The notes beneath the pieces are model-generated. The model worked only from the letters and a program-made list of their open reading frames with translations. It had not been told where the DNA came from and did no database searches. From assembly GCA_030633225.1 (NCBI GenBank), contig DAOVTF010000061.1:1-8861 (forward strand): a stretch of DNA of 8,861 nt, written 5' to 3'. Numbering within the stretch: position 1 is the stretch's first letter; each line of letters begins with the position of its first letter. Below are positions 7,043 to 8,861 of the stretch, piece by piece. The translations under genes were made by a program, and so were the position numbers. Source of the DNA: Flavobacteriaceae bacterium (GTDB lineage Bacteria; Bacteroidota; Bacteroidia; Flavobacteriales; Flavobacteriaceae).

Positions 7043-7109
7043 ATCAATATTCAAATACTGACATAATTTAGAATGAATTTAAATAGTAAAAAGTAACAGA
7101 AGTAGCATT

Positions 7110-7131
7110 TAAAAGATAGTATTGTCTTTTA
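7110..7131 (-). promoter_or_regulatory. Imperfect 22-bp dyad upstream of the DUF2249 operon
   Basis: Perfect 7-bp arms TAAAAGA (7110-7116) and TCTTTTA (7125-7131) flank an 8-base centre; over the full 22 bases, 18 positions agree with the reverse complement. Its centre is about 90 bases upstream of the start site implied by the -7 box, a distance seen for upstream-bound activators. It does not match the FNR (TTGAT-N4-ATCAA) or CRP pattern. It could instead be a weak hairpin in the 3' region of the DUF805 transcript, but it has few GC pairs and no T tract. Confidence 0.3.
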
Positions 7132-7187
7132 TTCTATTTCCTAAAATATAGAATTTGAAATTTGATGAATAAAAAATTGAGCTATAA

Positions 7188-7547
7188 TTATGTAGAAATT
7201 AGATTCTCATCCTTTGGATCTGATCCATATTCATTATCTCCAATTATTCCAGGAGTTGCAGCTAAAACTATGTTATAAATTGGTATAAGAATATACCAGC
7301 CACTCTTACCAACATCATGCATTCTTCTAATACCAACTGCTAGACCAGGTATAAACATGGCAATACCATAAGCTAAATTAAAATAGCCAAAACCGCTTTC
7401 AGCATCAATAGTTCCAAAAGTTAGATCCATATATGAAGTCAAAACAGAATTTAAAAAATTGATCAATACAAAATACCAATATTCACTTCTTCGCGCTCTA
7501 CCTGTAAATACATTATATTTTTTTAAGACGATTAAATACCAATTCAT
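7188..7547 (-). CDS. DUF805 family small membrane protein
   Basis: Membrane protein of 119 residues, the normal size for DUF805 (YhaH/YhaI-like). It shows the family signatures FTGRARRSEYWYF at 14-26, where a basic patch precedes the first helix, VGIRRMHDVGKSGWY at 71-85, and a C-terminal GDNEYGSDP at 103-111. About three to four hydrophobic helices lie at 24-40, 55-73, 83-97 and possibly 92-103. The function of the family is unknown. The ATG lies two bases after the mpl stop codon, so the two are almost certainly cotranscribed; no separate promoter fits in that space. Downstream, 150 bases separate it from the DUF2249 gene, and no convincing terminator is visible there. Confidence 0.93.
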   Translation of the reverse strand: MNWYLIVLKKYNVFTGRARRSEYWYFVLINFLNSVLTSYMDLTFGTIDAESGFGYFNLAYGIAMFIPGLAVGIRRMHDVGKSGWYILIPIYNIVLAATPGIIGDNEYGSDPKDENLIST

Positions 7548-7549
7548 AT

Positions 7550-8861
7550 TTACTTAGCTAAACTTTTTACCTCTTCCAAATCTAAACCACCATAATCACC
7601 TGAACTCATAAAAAGTAAAGCGATATTTTCTAAATTTTGTGCAAAAAGAAATTCTTTAAACTCTTTTGGATCCGTGTAAATGATTAAATCATCTCTTTGA
7701 AATGCTTTGGCTATTTGCTCCTTCGAAATTGGTTCTAACTTTTTAATTTCAACAGCATGAGGTGAATAAAATACCACAGCCATATCGGCAGCGTCTAAAG
7801 CATTTTGATATAAATTTAAAAATTCTGCATTTAAACTACTATAGGTATGTAACTCTAAACAAGCTAATACTTTTTTATTTCCGTATTGTTCTTTTACAGC
7901 ATTGGTAGTTGCTTTCACCTTAGATGGTGAATGTGCAAAATCTTTAAATATGATAGAATTCTTTCCTTCTGCCAATTTTTCAAGACGTTTGCTTGCTCCT
8001 CTGAAAGAAGAAATTGCTTGGTAAAATTCTTCTTCGTTAACACCAATACTTTGACAAATTAACTTAGCCCCTTCCAAATTTTGCAAATTGTGTTTTCCAA
8101 AAATTTGCAATGGAACTTTACCTTCAGAATATTCAATAAATACTTGTCCGTTTTCTATGGTATAATCCGGTGTTCTATAAGCTTCTTTTTTAATAGAGTT
8201 TCCTGCTTCTTTTACTATTTTATTAACTTCATCATCCTCTTCATTATACACTAAAATTCCACCACCAACCATGGTGTCTATAAAAATATTAAACTGGTCG
8301 ACATAATTTTCAAAAGTTGGAAATACATTCATATGATCCCATGCAATTCCGCTTAAAAGCGCAATATTAGCTTTATACAAATGAAATTTTGGACGGAGAT
8401 CAATTGGTGAAGAAAGGTACTCATCTCCTTCTATAATCATAAACTCATTTTCTTTTGTTAAATGCACCATACGATCAAAGCCTTCTAATTGAGCCCCCAC
8501 CATATAATCTACATTAATATTGTGATAATTTAATACATGCAAAATCATTGAAGTTATAGTAGTTTTACCATGAGAACCACCAATAACAACTCTTGTTTTG
8601 TTTTTGGCATGCTCGTATAAAAACTCAGGATAAGAATAAATTTTCAAACCTAGATCTTGAGCTTTAATCAATTCAGGATTATCAGCTTTTGCATGCATTC
8701 CTAAAACAATGGCATCTATATTTGAGTTAATATTATTAGTAAACCACCCAATTTTATTTGGTAGTAATCCTTTTGCTTTTAAGCGTGATTTAGATGGTTC
8801 AAAAATGGCATCATCGCTTCCGGTAATAGTGTCACCTTTTGCATGTAAAGCTAACGCCAAA
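7550..8861 (-). CDS. mpl: UDP-N-acetylmuramate:L-alanyl-gamma-D-glutamyl-meso-diaminopimelate ligase, 5' end outside window
   Basis: Mur-ligase family enzyme of peptidoglycan recycling: it uses ATP to join the recovered tripeptide L-Ala-gamma-D-Glu-mDAP to UDP-MurNAc in the cytoplasm. The 437 visible codons hold the substrate-binding domain (GDTITGSDDAIFEPS), the ATP loop GGSHGKTT at 94-101, EGDEYLSSPID at 144-154, AWDHMNVFPTFENY at 173-186, GKHNLQNLEGA at 255-265 and DFAHSPSKVKAT at 307-318 (numbered from the TTG at 8860). GMHAKADNPE at 54-63 and LELHTYSSLN at 335-344 separate it from MurC. The leftmost codon of the frame, TTG at 8860, is an internal leucine of the N-terminal LALALHAKG segment, not a start; roughly 15 residues lie beyond the window. 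It is probably the first of a two-gene unit with DUF805. Confidence 0.95.
   Translation of the reverse strand, partial: LALALHAKGDTITGSDDAIFEPSKSRLKAKGLLPNKIGWFTNNINSNIDAIVLGMHAKADNPELIKAQDLGLKIYSYPEFLYEHAKNKTRVVIGGSHGKTTITSMILHVLNYHNINVDYMVGAQLEGFDRMVHLTKENEFMIIEGDEYLSSPIDLRPKFHLYKANIALLSGIAWDHMNVFPTFENYVDQFNIFIDTMVGGGILVYNEEDDEVNKIVKEAGNSIKKEAYRTPDYTIENGQVFIEYSEGKVPLQIFGKHNLQNLEGAKLICQSIGVNEEEFYQAISSFRGASKRLEKLAEGKNSIIFKDFAHSPSKVKATTNAVKEQYGNKKVLACLELHTYSSLNAEFLNLYQNALDAADMAVVFYSPHAVEIKKLEPISKEQIAKAFQRDDLIIYTDPKEFKEFLFAQNLENIALLFMSSGDYGGLDLEEVKSLAK

Noticed and set aside
7152..7162. Small palindrome AATTT-G-AAATT downstream of the DUF805 gene
   Set aside because: Five A/T pairs in a very AT-rich gap are expected by chance and have no terminator features.
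8858..8860. TTG as the start codon of mpl
   Set aside because: It encodes the leucine of the conserved LALALHAKG segment; the usual N-terminal nucleotide-binding start lies beyond the window edge.

Overview
The window is AT-rich chromosomal DNA that looks like a member of the Bacteroidota, most likely class Flavobacteriia. Three things point there: a flavobacterial-type Mpl ligase, near absence of Shine-Dalgarno sequences, and upstream boxes resembling the Bacteroidota -7 element TAnnTTTG (for example TACATTTG before era and TAATTTTG before the DUF2249 gene). I cannot name a genus. No tRNA, rRNA, CRISPR, insertion sequence or phage gene is visible, and no gene-free stretch exceeds 300 bases; the longest is about 185.

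Layout. The + strand carries a PAS-LuxR regulator (14-733) that ends in a clear intrinsic terminator. It is followed by an NhaC-family Na+/H+ antiporter (919-2400), the ribosome-assembly GTPase Era (2494-3378), a 31-codon relic of a DUF1569 gene (3439-3534), and a zinc-less NADP-dependent oxidoreductase that starts at TTG (3556-4563). The - strand carries a tight three-gene operon reading 7016 to 4583: a DUF1858-DUF2249-DUF2249 protein, a 12-helix membrane protein resembling heme-copper oxidase subunit I or NnrS, and a MIP18/PaaD-like Fe-S assembly factor. Upstream of it, also on the - strand, is mpl (cut by the window edge at 8861), followed two bases later by a small DUF805 membrane protein (7547-7188).

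How the genes work together. Most are stand-alone housekeeping genes: ion homeostasis, 30S maturation, carbonyl/enone reduction and peptidoglycan recycling. The coherent accessory unit is the three-gene operon. Zero-gap and overlapping junctions tie together a DUF1858/DUF2249 protein, a histidine-bearing polytopic membrane protein and an Fe-S assembly factor. By family association this suggests sensing or repair under nitric oxide or low oxygen, but that function is inferred. The main candidate for an under-described system is this operon. Secondary points are the DUF1569 gene relic, its surviving promoter that may now serve the oxidoreductase, and a corrected start for the DUF2249 gene.
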